64,000 nt of DNA, from the NCBI GenBank assembly GCA_007745635.1, contig CP036272.1, positions 1,575,901 through 1,639,900 on the forward strand, in the 5' to 3' direction. The notes under the pieces were generated by a model, which made no database searches, was not told where the DNA came from, and worked only from the letters and a program-made list of their open reading frames with translations. This DNA comes from Stieleria bergensis. GTDB lineage: Bacteria; Planctomycetota; Planctomycetia; Pirellulales; Pirellulaceae. Made by a program: the position numbers and the translations under genes. Below are positions 8,785-17,245 of the stretch, in pieces (position 1 is the first letter of the stretch; each line of letters begins with the position of its first letter).

Positions 8785-9927
8785 TTAAGGTTGCAAACGG
8801 ACGGGCAGGATGTCGCTACCTCGTTGAATGGTCAACGAAAAAGCGTCCCGGCGATCGATCCGTCGCAGCAGTTCGGTAAACGTTTTCTGATCGCCAATGC
8901 GTTGGCCATCGAGCAGTAGAATCAGGTCGTCTGGTTTGAGTTTGGCCACCGCTGCTAGCGAGTCTTTCTTGATCGAGTCGACATACGCAGGGGTGGATTC
9001 AAGAACATCAGGGACAAGGATCAATCCCAATGTTGTGAGGTTATGGGATTGATCACGCGGCAGGATCGGTTGGTCTTCTTTGGGCTTGGTGCTCACCTTG
9101 CCAGCGATGATATCGCCAATCGCCGATCGCAGCGTTTCCAGTGGCAGCGCGTAGTTCAACCACACACCCGTTTCGGAATCGCGAAGCTCTTTGCCGATCA
9201 TGCCGACAAGCTTGCCATCGTATCGCACCACAGCACCGCCAGCGGCCCCCGGGTTATTGCCAATCAAGTCCAGCAGAAACACCTTGCCTCGATAAGGCGT
9301 TTTGAAAGTGCCCCGTCTGGCGTCCAGTTTGGTGATGCCTGCGATGGAGCCTTGCATCACGCTGGCGGCTTCATTGCCGGTGGCGATTCCAAACAGGTTG
9401 CTAACCGCCAGAACCGGGTCGCCCCACTGCACCTGGAGGTCTTTCTCTAGCTTAAAGAATGGCAGATTCGTTGCGTCGATCTTCAGCACGGCCAGTTCTA
9501 ATGCCGGTTCGATGCCAACGATTTCTGCATCAAATCGTCGGCCGTCATCAAGGATCACAATCGGAGCAACGTCCAGGACATAGCTCCAGGCCGTGACGAG
9601 ATGCCCTTCGGGGGAAACCAAAAAGCCGCTTTGATAGGCTTCTAATCCACGCAGCCCCCCGGCCCCATAAATTTTGGCCACTCGCTGCTGTGCAGGCCGA
9701 CTTTGCTCGGTCCAGTTTTGCTGCTCAGAATCATTGGCCGCTTGCTGGACCGGGGCTGCGGCGGCTGCGGGATCCTGGGCAGCAGCATGGCTTGCCGATA
9801 GCATTGCCGCGGCCGCAAGGCAAATCAGCCCTGCAAGACCGTTTCGCATTCGGTCACGGCTCTGACGTTCAAAAAATCGAGTTGCCATGTGGTCCTGGTT
9901 GAATGGATTCACTGTTTGTCGAATCAT
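8785..9927 (-). CDS. Trypsin-like (S1C) pseudoprotease with one PDZ domain
   Basis: 380 residues. The ATG at 9927 overlaps the upstream stop by 4 bases (ATGA) and has GGAGA about 8 bases before it; a second ATG at 9888, also with an AGGA, is an alternative. Signal-like stretch LAGLICLAAAAMLSASHAAA. The protease fold covers about residues 80-245. Compared with the active sister encoded just upstream, His is replaced by Ser115 (TAWSYV), Asp by Glu144 (LELAVLKI) and Ser by Ala229 (NPGAAGGAV). A single PDZ domain ends the protein (DDLILLLDGQRIGDQKTF). It is likely a non-catalytic partner translated with the active protease. Confidence 0.85.
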   Translation of the reverse strand: MIRQTVNPFNQDHMATRFFERQSRDRMRNGLAGLICLAAAAMLSASHAAAQDPAAAAAPVQQAANDSEQQNWTEQSRPAQQRVAKIYGAGGLRGLEAYQSGFLVSPEGHLVTAWSYVLDVAPIVILDDGRRFDAEIVGIEPALELAVLKIDATNLPFFKLEKDLQVQWGDPVLAVSNLFGIATGNEAASVMQGSIAGITKLDARRGTFKTPYRGKVFLLDLIGNNPGAAGGAVVRYDGKLVGMIGKELRDSETGVWLNYALPLETLRSAIGDIIAGKVSTKPKEDQPILPRDQSHNLTTLGLILVPDVLESTPAYVDSIKKDSLAAVAKLKPDDLILLLDGQRIGDQKTFTELLRRIDRRDAFSLTIQRGSDILPVRLQP

Positions 9928-11846
9928 TGATCTTCTCCGTCGTTTGCCGCCGCTGTTTCCTTTGCTGGCGCTGCGTCGGAGGTTGTCTGTGCGTCAAATT
10001 CGATCTGTAACTCGGTGATCTTTCGCTTCGACTCGACACCGAAACGCAGGTCTAGGCCGGTGAGTTTGCCATTGTCGTATTCCAACCAAGCTTCTGCGGG
10101 GTCGGTGTCGCGGTCAGCAAACGCTTCAATGCATTCTAAAGCACCGGTCTCGGGGTGCATTAGCCAGCGATGTTCGATCTCTTGAGAGGTTCCCAGCATG
10201 CAATCGCGAAGTGGTCGCTGGCCGCCAAGCGGCATGGTGCCCCAGTAATAGGTTTCGCCAAACTTCTCCGGCCCCAGCAACATCAATCGGCGAAGCGAGT
10301 CCAAGGCGACTAGCAAGGCGGCATCGTTACCGGTGTCGACCGCGTCAAAAAAGTCACTCTTGGCTTTCAATTCCAGGCTTCGGTCACCAAGGCTGACAAC
10401 ACATTTTTCGTTCGACAGCAGCAGCTTGATGTCTTTGCCGTCGGCGGTCTTGCCCGTTAGTTTCCACGTTTCACCGGCTGGGAATTGATCCTGCAAGGAC
10501 TTGAAGCAACGGTCTTGGTTCTGCTGATTGAAATAGTAGTTTGCAAACCCCTCTCGATTCTTGATCAAGGCCATGGCCTGTGGAGGAATCTTGACGGGCT
10601 TTTTTCGTGCACCACCGGGACCAGGCCCATGCGGTTGCGGCTTGGGGGACTCTGGTTTGGGAGCCTTGGGTTGGGGAGCATTTGGGTCCGGTCTCTGGGC
10701 GGGTCTTCTCCGCCGCTGCGGCTGATCCTCTTGGTTGTCTGGTTTGTCGCCCGGCTGATCTGGGACAGGAGGCGGTGGGGGCATGGCGGAGGCCATTTTG
10801 GTCAGCAATTCATCTCGGCGATGCACACCAGGCAAGCGGACCAGGGTCTCGATGGTCTTGCCTTCCTCGCGAAAGGTGATGGGAATGCGCCAGCCATTGG
10901 GCAGCGTGCCGAGGACGTTCTGGACATCGTTGGCGGTGCTGACTGGACGTCCTGCCAGTTCCAGAATTTCGCTGTTGTAACGCATGCCGCGTCGATAAGC
11001 GTCGCTGGATTCCAAGATATTGCTCACCACAACGCCGCCATCGGGGTCGGTCGTCACGGTCGCCCCAAGCGTCGCGTGATCGACAATTCGGCCGCTGCTT
11101 AAGTAGCCTAGAAAGTTCTTGGCTTGGTTGATCGAGATTGCATAGCCCACGCCGACGTTGACTCGGCCGCGTTTTTCGAACGAGCCACGGCCGACGATGC
11201 CCAGCAAGTCGCCTTGTGAGCTGTAAAGTGGACCGCCAGAGTTGCCTGGGTTGATGGAGGCGTCTGTTTGCAAGCAGTCTGCGTATTCCAATAAGGTGCC
11301 AGAAGGGTATTGGTAGCGACCGACACCGCTTAAGATTCCATAGGTCACCGTGGGTTGTAAATTGGTTGCCAGCAGGAACGGATTGCCAATCACCATGCAC
11401 TCATCACCGGCCTTTGATTTCAAGCTGTCACCAAGCGTGGCAACGGGGAAGTCATCGCGTCCCAATAACTTGATCATGGCCAAGTCCCCAACGGGATCAA
11501 GCCCCACCAGCACGGCGTCATACACGCGCCCATCACTCAGGCCACACTTCATGTACGAGCCAGCGGGGCTGGTGACGTGAAAGTTCGTCAGCGCATAGCC
11601 TTCAGGAGAAATCAACACGCCGCTCCCACCGCCTCCGCCGCCGGGCATGAAGACGCTGACCGCGCTGGGACGCGCTTTGTTGATCGCTTTGATGCGTGCT
11701 TGTTCCGCTTGCTGAACCAACTTGGGAACAACGACCGGACTGTTGGTTTCGGCGCTAACTTGGCTTGCAAGCAGATGCAGCGTGATCACGACCACACCGA
11801 TAAGCTGGCAGGTGAATTGGAAAGTTGTGATTCGAAAAGCAGTCAT
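9924..11846 (-). CDS. Secreted trypsin-like (S1C/HtrA-type) serine protease with PDZ domain and unknown C-terminal domain
   Basis: 640 residues with a hydrophobic N-terminus (LIGVVVITLHLLASQVSAE). The protease domain keeps a full triad: His90 in LTNFHV, Asp121 in GDLAMIKL, Ser203 in NPGNSGGPL. A PDZ domain follows at about 265-350, then a Pro/Lys-rich linker (360-420) and a domain of about 220 residues not recognised. It is an envelope or extracellular protease of the HtrA/DegP superfamily, probably for quality control or processing, though the substrate is unknown. It is the only one of three adjacent homologues with an intact active site and is translationally coupled to the next gene by a 4-base overlap. 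Confidence 0.9.
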   Translation of the reverse strand: MTAFRITTFQFTCQLIGVVVITLHLLASQVSAETNSPVVVPKLVQQAEQARIKAINKARPSAVSVFMPGGGGGGSGVLISPEGYALTNFHVTSPAGSYMKCGLSDGRVYDAVLVGLDPVGDLAMIKLLGRDDFPVATLGDSLKSKAGDECMVIGNPFLLATNLQPTVTYGILSGVGRYQYPSGTLLEYADCLQTDASINPGNSGGPLYSSQGDLLGIVGRGSFEKRGRVNVGVGYAISINQAKNFLGYLSSGRIVDHATLGATVTTDPDGGVVVSNILESSDAYRRGMRYNSEILELAGRPVSTANDVQNVLGTLPNGWRIPITFREEGKTIETLVRLPGVHRRDELLTKMASAMPPPPPVPDQPGDKPDNQEDQPQRRRRPAQRPDPNAPQPKAPKPESPKPQPHGPGPGGARKKPVKIPPQAMALIKNREGFANYYFNQQNQDRCFKSLQDQFPAGETWKLTGKTADGKDIKLLLSNEKCVVSLGDRSLELKAKSDFFDAVDTGNDAALLVALDSLRRLMLLGPEKFGETYYWGTMPLGGQRPLRDCMLGTSQEIEHRWLMHPETGALECIEAFADRDTDPAEAWLEYDNGKLTGLDLRFGVESKRKITELQIEFDAQTTSDAAPAKETAAANDGEDQ

Positions 11847-11928
11847 GGGTGAACTGGGGTGTTAGGATGACGGATCCGCGATGAATCAGCCGAGCCTGAG
11901 AGGAGTGATCAAATCGCTGAGGCAGAAC

Positions 11929-13131
11929 TCATTTCAACAGTCGAGGTTTGATGAAACGCACCATGTCGCCCGCGTCACCATCGTCGCCGTCTAGAACTTC
12001 AAGCCGTAATCGTTTTGCGCCCGCAATCGGGATCCGAAAGCCCTTGGCTTCGTCAAGTTGCAGGGTTTGTTCCCACTGAACGTTGCCGTCGGTAGAGATG
12101 CGCACAAAGACCTTGCCTCCCGCTTCGGTTTGTTGCCAGCGCTGAACAGATCCCGAAAGCGTCAAGAAACCCGGTTCTACACGATACTCAGCCGTCCAGT
12201 TTGCTGCTGCGATCAGGTCTGCACCACTGGCTTTGGCACCGAACCATTGGTTCATTAATGCCCCGTCCAAAGCCGATGGAACAGTGGGGTTGATGTTCGA
12301 CTGAGCCGCCGCCAACGATGCTAGAGTCGCTTGGCCACTGGACCACTGAATGGAAAGGATGTTCTTCAGTGGCAGAGACACCTTGCTGTCGTCGCTCAAC
12401 AGAAAACTGAGTCGTCCCTCGTCTGAGTTGGATTGCAGCGAACGCGCGTAGTACCGCGAACCATTGCGATCTTCAATCTGCACGCTGGCACGCTTGGGGG
12501 CCTCAGTTGGCGGGCGAAAGATCACCCCCTCGAGTTTGTTGACCGGTGCGTCGATCTCGCGTCCGCTCAGCGAGAATTTCAGCGTCTCACCAGACAGACT
12601 GAGCGCCACGCCAGCGACGGGATCAAGTTGTCCGTTGTTGCGACGAATCACCATCACGTCACCACGCTGTTCTTTGTCTAATAAGCCTAACCACTGAGGA
12701 TCGCTGACTGGATCGCCCGAGCGCAAACGCAGTGAACGAAGTGACTTGACGGGAATCGTCAGCGGTGCTTTCGAGGCGGGGTTCAGTGTTGCATTGCGAT
12801 CATCAAAGCTCACTTCATCCATCCGGATTTCACTGCTGTCAGCCAGAACCGCCGTCAGCTTGGGGCGTTGTGAAAACGGACGCACATCGATGCGGCGGAT
12901 GGCAATCAGCTCTTTGAGCTCAATCGTCCGATTCTCGGCCCCGCTGATCTTGATCGCGCTGGATGTGACGCTCTCTAGCTGGCAGGGAGTGAGGGTTTCG
13001 CCTGAGGTCAGCTCCACCTCGACATCAATGGCATGTGCTGCTGATGAAGTGAACACGATCGACAATGCCAGGACACAGCTGATCAGGCTCGGGAGCGGAA
13101 AACGAGCGTTGCGGCAGGAAAGAACGTTCAC
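11929..13131 (-). CDS. Secreted protein with NPCBM-like C-terminal domain
   Basis: 400 residues with a signal peptide (LPSLISCVLALSIVFTSSAAHA). The N-terminal two thirds are beta-rich with repeated short strands of the type LTSGETLTPCQLESV and RTIELKELIAIRR and have no recognised family. The C-terminal 110 residues resemble the NPCBM/galactose-binding-like fold found in many planctomycete exported proteins (FLTLSGSVQRW, then AKRLRLEVLDGDDGDAGD). It is the first gene of the minus-strand cluster, with the active protease 82 bases downstream, so it probably belongs to the same transcript and may supply carbohydrate or surface binding. Function is unproven. Confidence 0.75.
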   Translation of the reverse strand: MNVLSCRNARFPLPSLISCVLALSIVFTSSAAHAIDVEVELTSGETLTPCQLESVTSSAIKISGAENRTIELKELIAIRRIDVRPFSQRPKLTAVLADSSEIRMDEVSFDDRNATLNPASKAPLTIPVKSLRSLRLRSGDPVSDPQWLGLLDKEQRGDVMVIRRNNGQLDPVAGVALSLSGETLKFSLSGREIDAPVNKLEGVIFRPPTEAPKRASVQIEDRNGSRYYARSLQSNSDEGRLSFLLSDDSKVSLPLKNILSIQWSSGQATLASLAAAQSNINPTVPSALDGALMNQWFGAKASGADLIAAANWTAEYRVEPGFLTLSGSVQRWQQTEAGGKVFVRISTDGNVQWEQTLQLDEAKGFRIPIAGAKRLRLEVLDGDDGDAGDMVRFIKPRLLK

Positions 13132-13412
13132 TTTGAAAGGTCGCCAAGTGGAGTCGGAAATCTACTGGTGCCGTGCCAACGCCGAAGGGCCTGGCAGTCT
13201 GCTTAGACCGAATAGTTTACCACACTTCAGCCGATTCACGAGCAACTAAAGCCACTGGCGCGGTGGAACAGCGGGGCTGAGTCGGATTTGACAGCACTGC
13301 CGGTCTGTGAGGTTCTGTTCGTGGATCTTGAAGCTGCGTCCCTGCAACCAACGGATGAAGCATTCAGCCGAGATCTGCCCTGCCGTTCTGGGGGTGGTTG
13401 GAAGTGGGGAAC

Positions 13413-13478
13413 GCCCGCGCTGGGCTGTTTGGAAGCCCGCGCTGGGCTGTTTGGAAGCCCGCGCTGGGCTGTTTGGAA
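13413..13478. repeat. Direct tandem repeat, 22 bp x 3
   Basis: Three identical, directly adjacent copies of a 22-base unit beginning GCCCGCGCTGGGC and ending TTTGGAA, at 13413, 13435 and 13457. There are no spacers, so it is not a CRISPR. It is a candidate variable-number locus. Confidence 0.9.
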
Positions 13479-13560
13479 GCGGGGCGTGCGGTCCGATGGG
13501 AAGGCTGCGGGCGATCATCCAATGAATGGCACTTTGGGGCAAAGTGTTTAACGCCAATAG

Positions 13561-13593
13561 AAAAACCCCCTAAGGCCAATCGGCTTCAGGGGG
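13561..13593 (-). terminator. Intrinsic terminator for the small lipoprotein gene
   Basis: On the minus strand a CCCCCTGAAGCC stem pairs with GGCCTTAGGGGG around an ATT-containing loop, followed by TTTTTC. It lies about 160 bases after the stop of the lipoprotein gene at 13752. Confidence 0.75.
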
Positions 13594-13720
13594 TCAGAAT
13601 TGTTCGGGCCCAGGCTTTGGGCATCACCGCCAGAGGTCGCCCTAAGGCTGGTTCTTGCCGGCCCATCGAGATCATGAAAATCGATCTGCTGGAAATCTCA
13701 GCAACGAAGACATCTGCAAC

Positions 13721-13739
13721 GCCGGCGCGAGGCGCCGGC
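13721..13739. repeat. Perfect GC-rich hairpin, 8-bp stem
   Basis: GCCGGCGC-GAG-GCGCCGGC, directly downstream of the lipoprotein stop on the minus strand. No T-tract follows on either strand, so it may be an mRNA 3'-end stabiliser rather than a terminator. Confidence 0.6.
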
Positions 13740-13751
13740 AGCAGAGTTGCC

Positions 13752-13967
13752 TTACTCAGCTGCAGGAGTCTCTTCTGCAGGGGTCTCTTCTGCAGGAGTT
13801 TCTTCTGCAGGAGTTTCTTCTGCAGGAGTTTCGGTAGTGCCTTCAGTGGTGGTGTTTTCCGTTTCGCCAGCAGGTGCTGGGGCTTTGGTGTCGCTGGGGC
13901 AGCCGGTGGAAACAACCAACATAGCAGCAGCGGCCAGGGTGGCCAGTAAACGTGACAGGGCTTTCAT
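13752..13967 (-). CDS. Small lipoprotein with TPAEE repeats
   Basis: 71 residues from ATG at 13967, which has GGAG 6 bases upstream; a TTG four codons earlier is in frame but overlaps the Shine-Dalgarno. Hydrophobic signal RLLATLAAAAMLVV is followed by the lipobox VSTGC, so Cys is expected to be lipidated and the protein membrane-anchored. The mature part is short, acidic and low-complexity (Thr/Glu/Pro/Ala), ending in four tandem TPAEE units encoded by a 15-bp repeat at about 13758-13818. Repeat number could vary between strains. Such stalks are usually spacer regions; no activity is expected. Confidence 0.75.
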   Translation of the reverse strand: MKALSRLLATLAAAAMLVVSTGCPSDTKAPAPAGETENTTTEGTTETPAEETPAEETPAEETPAEETPAAE

Positions 13968-14374
13968 AATGATCTCCAAGATTGATTCTACAAAAGTGGG
14001 TCTTCAGGTCCAAAACATTTAATTGCCAATGACATGATAGCCAGGAGCTATACATGTATAGGACACGGCTTACGTGTTTGGCAGGAACGACCATAAAGCA
14101 GGCTGCAATTAAAGCAGGCTTGGGCGCTCCATACAATTACCTAGGCCTGTATTTTGACAGCTTACTCAGCAATTTCCATCCCAGGCGTTGTAGATTTTGG
14201 GTTCAAACGACCGAAAACGACACAGATGCCTTTAATTGGCTGGTAATCTTCCATCATTAGCCGCTTAAGGAAACTTTGATCAAGTTAACGCAGGATGCTG
14301 TAACGAGAGGTTCTTACCTCGTGATTCCATTTACCTAACCACAGACTCCCTGTTGCCTTAAAAAAATCACCGCC
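13968..14374. other. Divergent intergenic region with 14-bp palindrome
   Basis: About 400 comparatively AT-rich bases between the divergent lipoprotein gene and the repeat-protein gene. It contains a perfect 14-bp palindrome at 14048-14061, listed separately. No coding region is seen. Confidence 0.4.
14048..14061. promoter_or_regulatory. Perfect 14-bp palindrome, possible operator
   Basis: CTATACATGTATAG is fully self-complementary and lies about 80 bases upstream of the lipoprotein start and 310 bases upstream of the divergent plus-strand gene. It is the size and symmetry of a dimeric regulator site. No regulator is identified. Confidence 0.35.
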
Positions 14375-15157
14375 ATGAATAATCTCACCGTTCGCCCCAA
14401 AGAAATGCTGATGACCGAAAATGTTCAGCGGGTTGCCATCCGACTCTCGGTGGTTGCGGCCCTGTTGGTTGCACCTTTAACTCTTGTTTCCACTGCAACA
14501 GCCCTCCGGCCTGTGATGCAGGATCCTGAGCCTGTGATGCAGGATCCTGAGCCTGTGATGCAGGATCCTGAGCCTGTGATGCAGGATCCTGAGCCTGTGA
14601 TGCAGGATGAAGCATCCATCGCGACAGCTTCGGACGCCGAAGTCGAGACTGCTGAGGCCAGTGATGTGGCCGCCAGCGACCAGAAAACACAGGCCAATGC
14701 TGTCCAAGGAGCGGCGATTGGAAGTGATCCGCTGTCGGAACCCGTCAGCCTGGATCGCTCTGCTCTCTCGTCGCCTTCGGATCGGAAGATGGAAAACATC
14801 TTAAAGCCCGAGGACAATTTGCCCCAACCCACCGTTGATCTGGAGATTTCCAGTGTCGGGATTGCGGAGGGGGCCTCTGTCGCAGCCCCAGTGACCGCGG
14901 TCGGGATCGTCGACGTGCCTTACAACGAGTATTACTGGCAGTACGAAAAAGAGCGTCTGGCGAAGGTTCACGAATTACGAGTCCGTCGCGCACACTTTCA
15001 GAGCTACTCTCGACTGCTACGCACCGAACGCAACCTGTGGCTGGGCTACGAACCGTTGCGTCCCAACTGGCCAACACCACCGCAGTCTGCAAGTCGATAT
15101 TCGCACGTCAATCGAATTGTGGTGCCAATTTATACCTATCTCGATGCCAGCTACTGA
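14375..15157 (+). CDS. Secreted protein with tandem PVMQDPE repeats, unknown function
   Basis: 260 residues. The N-terminal region has a signal-type hydrophobic stretch (LSVVAALLVAPLTLVSTATA), followed at once by four PVMQDPE units plus a partial fifth, encoded by an identical 21-bp repeat at 14510-14608. A low-complexity acidic linker follows, and then a Tyr/Trp/Arg-rich C-terminal region (YNEYYWQYEKERL, LRTERNLWLGYEPLRPNWP) that looks conserved rather than random. Alternative ATGs at codons 11 and 13 would still leave the signal intact. The family is not recognised; the repeat identity at DNA level suggests recent expansion. Confidence 0.7.
   Translation: MNNLTVRPKEMLMTENVQRVAIRLSVVAALLVAPLTLVSTATALRPVMQDPEPVMQDPEPVMQDPEPVMQDPEPVMQDEASIATASDAEVETAEASDVAASDQKTQANAVQGAAIGSDPLSEPVSLDRSALSSPSDRKMENILKPEDNLPQPTVDLEISSVGIAEGASVAAPVTAVGIVDVPYNEYYWQYEKERLAKVHELRVRRAHFQSYSRLLRTERNLWLGYEPLRPNWPTPPQSASRYSHVNRIVVPIYTYLDASY
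14510..14608 (+). repeat. Coding tandem repeat, 21 bp x 4.7
   Basis: Identical 21-base units starting CCTGTGATGCAGGATCCTGA encode PVMQDPE inside the gene at 14375. Copies start at 14510, 14531, 14552, 14573 and 14594 (partial). In-frame length changes by slippage would be tolerated. Confidence 0.9.
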
Positions 15158-15755
15158 GCACAACCTTAAAGATCTTCCGATTAGCCACATCGGATGCGTG
15201 CTTGCACGCACTGCTTTGAAGCCACGTAGGGTGTTGTGCTTGCACGCACCACAGCTCCAGAGTCACTGAACTGATTGAGCCATCGAATTGATTTCACACG
15301 GCAGGATCGTTGTCCCAGGCGGCAACGACCTGCCGTTTTTTGATGGCTTACGGGATCGCTCTGCAGCTTGCGATTCGTTTCCCGTTGCAGCGGCCAGCTC
15401 GGTTGAAACGCAATCATGCACTGCGACGAGCGACCAGTCGGCCTCGGTTGCTCTGGCGAGGCGTTGGTAAAGCCTGCTGATTGTAGCACTTGATGGATCT
15501 GGTCAATCCGTCTTGTTGGTAACGAACACGACACCCTGTGCGGCGACGGTACATCATCGGCCGACTGCTGACCGATGAACAACTGCGGAGGCCAGCATCG
15601 GGGGCACGATTCTGATGTCCGACCCTTGTCTTGTTTTGGTAATGCTCGGTAACGATTGAGCACTTGATGTCATCAGGCATCGTGTGTTGTGCCGCGTGAC
15701 CATTGTGGGTTCTCCAGGGCAGATTCTAATCACAAACGTTCTTGGCGATTGCTTC
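15158..15755. other. Intergenic region with two hairpin-repeat cores
   Basis: About 600 bases. The left part (15164-15250) carries two cores of the GTGCTTGCACGCAC repeat family. The remainder contains open frames on both strands with no coding character; nothing else is identified. Confidence 0.4.
15164..15250. repeat. Dispersed hairpin repeat, GTGCGTGC/GCACGCAC family, double copy
   Basis: Two inverted-repeat cores (ATGCGTGC-TT-GCACGCAC at 15194-15211 and GTGC-TT-GCAC near 15236-15245), the first preceded by AAGATCTTCCG as in the copy at 5330. They are separated by TTTGAAGCCACGTAGGG. Confidence 0.6.
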
Positions 15756-16004
15756 ATGATGGATAACGAGATCAACGTTTTAGCGATGGTTAAAGACGGT
15801 GAGAAATTCATCTTCATGTTCGATGACGCCAATCGGGATGAAACCCTGCGCCAGCTCGCTCGCTATGCAGCTAACCCCGATTTGAACTTCTCTTGGCACG
15901 ATGCGGCCATGTTAAGCCGTCGGATTCGTGAAGCGGTTCCCAGTGAAGATGACATTCAGTGGGACGAGCAAGAGCTGGGCAACGTGACCTTTGAGGACTT
16001 TTAA
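15756..16004 (+). CDS. Small conserved-type protein upstream of the recombinase gene
   Basis: About 82 residues if started at the ATG at 15756 (a second ATG is the next codon); the frame is open from 15684 but the first 24 codons look non-coding. The sequence NVLAMVKDGEKFIFMFDD, then LARYAANPDLNFSWHDAAM, has balanced composition, an acidic C-terminus and no membrane segment. It ends 41 bases before the recombinase start, same strand, so co-transcription is likely. The family is not recognised. Confidence 0.65.
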   Translation: MMDNEINVLAMVKDGEKFIFMFDDANRDETLRQLARYAANPDLNFSWHDAAMLSRRIREAVPSEDDIQWDEQELGNVTFEDF

Positions 16005-16045
16005 CCGATTGCTGTTTGGCGACTGTCCCTCCTGGAGCATCATCG

Positions 16046-16948
16046 ATGCATTCTGCGATCGCTCAATTCATGCGATACTTGGTCAACGAACGCAATGCCA
16101 GCGAGTTGACGATCAAGTCCTATCGCGAAGATCTCTTTTCGTTCGTCGAGTGGTTCGAAGCGACGTACGACAAGCGTCCTGATCCGGCCGCCTTGACGTC
16201 GCAGGACATGCGAGCGTTTCAGGCGGCGCTTCAGCAAGCCGAATACGCACGCACCAGCATTGCTCGCAAGCTGGCCGCGATGCGCAGTTTTTTTAAGTTT
16301 GCCATGCGAGCCGGATTGGCCGACCAGAACCCTGCTAAGCCGCTGCGCAACCCCAGGCGCCAACGCACGCTGCCACATGTTTTAACAGACGATGAAGTTG
16401 GCAAACTGCTGATCACTCCGCCCTCGAATAAGGTCGATGGGCTACGTGATCGAGCGATCTTGGAGACGATTTACTCTGCCGGCTTGCGTGTCAGTGAACT
16501 GGTGGGATTGCAGGACGGGGACCTCGATCGGCAACAGCAGATCATTCAAGTTCGCGGAAAGGGCCGCAAGGAACGCATCTGTCCGCTCGGTTCATTTGCC
16601 TTGAAGGCCATCGAGGCTTACGAATCCAAACGCACGCGGAGTGATCAAGCCAACGCGCTCGGGCCTGCGGCTCCGGTCTTCGTCAATCGCTTTGGCAATG
16701 GATTGACGACCCGAAGTATTGGTCGGATGTTAGAAAAACACCTTAAGATCGCTGGTTTGGACGAACGCACCAGTCCGCACACCTTGCGGCACTCATTTGC
16801 CACGCACTTGCTGGACCGGGGCGCTGACATACGTAGCGTTCAAGAATTGCTGGGACATAAAAGCCTAGCCACAACGCAGATTTATACCCATGTCAGTGCG
16901 GCCAGTCTGCGGCAGGTTTACGAACGAGCCCACCCAAGAGCTGGCTAG
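16046..16948 (+). CDS. xerC: Tyrosine recombinase XerC/XerD
   Basis: 300 residues from ATG at 16046, with TGGAG 9 bases upstream; the frame also allows TTG at 16016. The N-terminal SAM-like core-binding domain (FMRYLVNERNASELT, SYREDLFSFVEW) and the C-terminal catalytic domain are complete. Catalytic residues are visible: Arg in SAGLRVSEL, Lys in GKGRKERI, HTLRHSF with His and Arg, His in LLGHKSL and the nucleophile Tyr in TQIYTH. Length fits the Xer family (about 300), which resolves chromosome dimers at dif with a partner Xer. No dif site is seen nearby. XerC and XerD cannot be told apart safely by eye; the symbol is tentative. Confidence 0.9.
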   Translation: MHSAIAQFMRYLVNERNASELTIKSYREDLFSFVEWFEATYDKRPDPAALTSQDMRAFQAALQQAEYARTSIARKLAAMRSFFKFAMRAGLADQNPAKPLRNPRRQRTLPHVLTDDEVGKLLITPPSNKVDGLRDRAILETIYSAGLRVSELVGLQDGDLDRQQQIIQVRGKGRKERICPLGSFALKAIEAYESKRTRSDQANALGPAAPVFVNRFGNGLTTRSIGRMLEKHLKIAGLDERTSPHTLRHSFATHLLDRGADIRSVQELLGHKSLATTQIYTHVSAASLRQVYERAHPRAG

Positions 16949-17041
16949 CCAGACGCAGTGGATCCGCCGTGTTGGGAGAAGGAGAAGAGCGATTCGCCGT
17001 CGGACGATAGGCCCGGTTTCTTTGCAGTGCCTGATTGTAGG

Positions 17042-17094
17042 TTGACTGCACTCTCCCGCTGGCGGAAGAGTCGAGTCTAAGCGAGGTGAGGGTG
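17042..17094. repeat. Dispersed hairpin repeat with conserved tail, copy 1
   Basis: TTGACTGCACTCTCCCGC, a short loop and GGAAGAG form an imperfect hairpin, followed by TCGAGTCTAAGCGAGGTGAG. A near-identical element is at 63875-63927. Confidence 0.75.
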
Positions 17095-17245
17095 AAACGG
17101 TTGTCAACGCCCCTTCTCTCTTTTGTCCTCATGGAGAGTCGTTTGGTCGTCGTTGTCAGTTGGAACATCAGCCGAAGTCCTGTCGCGAATATTCAATGGT
17201 TGGCTTCGGTCACCTTTGCCTCGAAGCCTCGTTCTAGGACCGCTT

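Larger units (their letters stand above)
13132..13751. other. Intergenic region with tandem repeat, terminator and GC hairpin
   Basis: No convincing gene. It holds a three-copy 22-bp direct repeat (13413-13478), a minus-strand terminator (13561-13593) and a perfect GC hairpin (13721-13739), each listed separately. The promoter of the minus-strand cluster beginning at 13131 should lie just right of that position, but no clear box was seen. Confidence 0.5.

Noticed and set aside
15181..15663. 160-codon minus-strand open frame
   Set aside because: Overlaps the hairpin repeats, has no domain, and Cys/Arg/Pro/Gln-rich composition typical of random frames.
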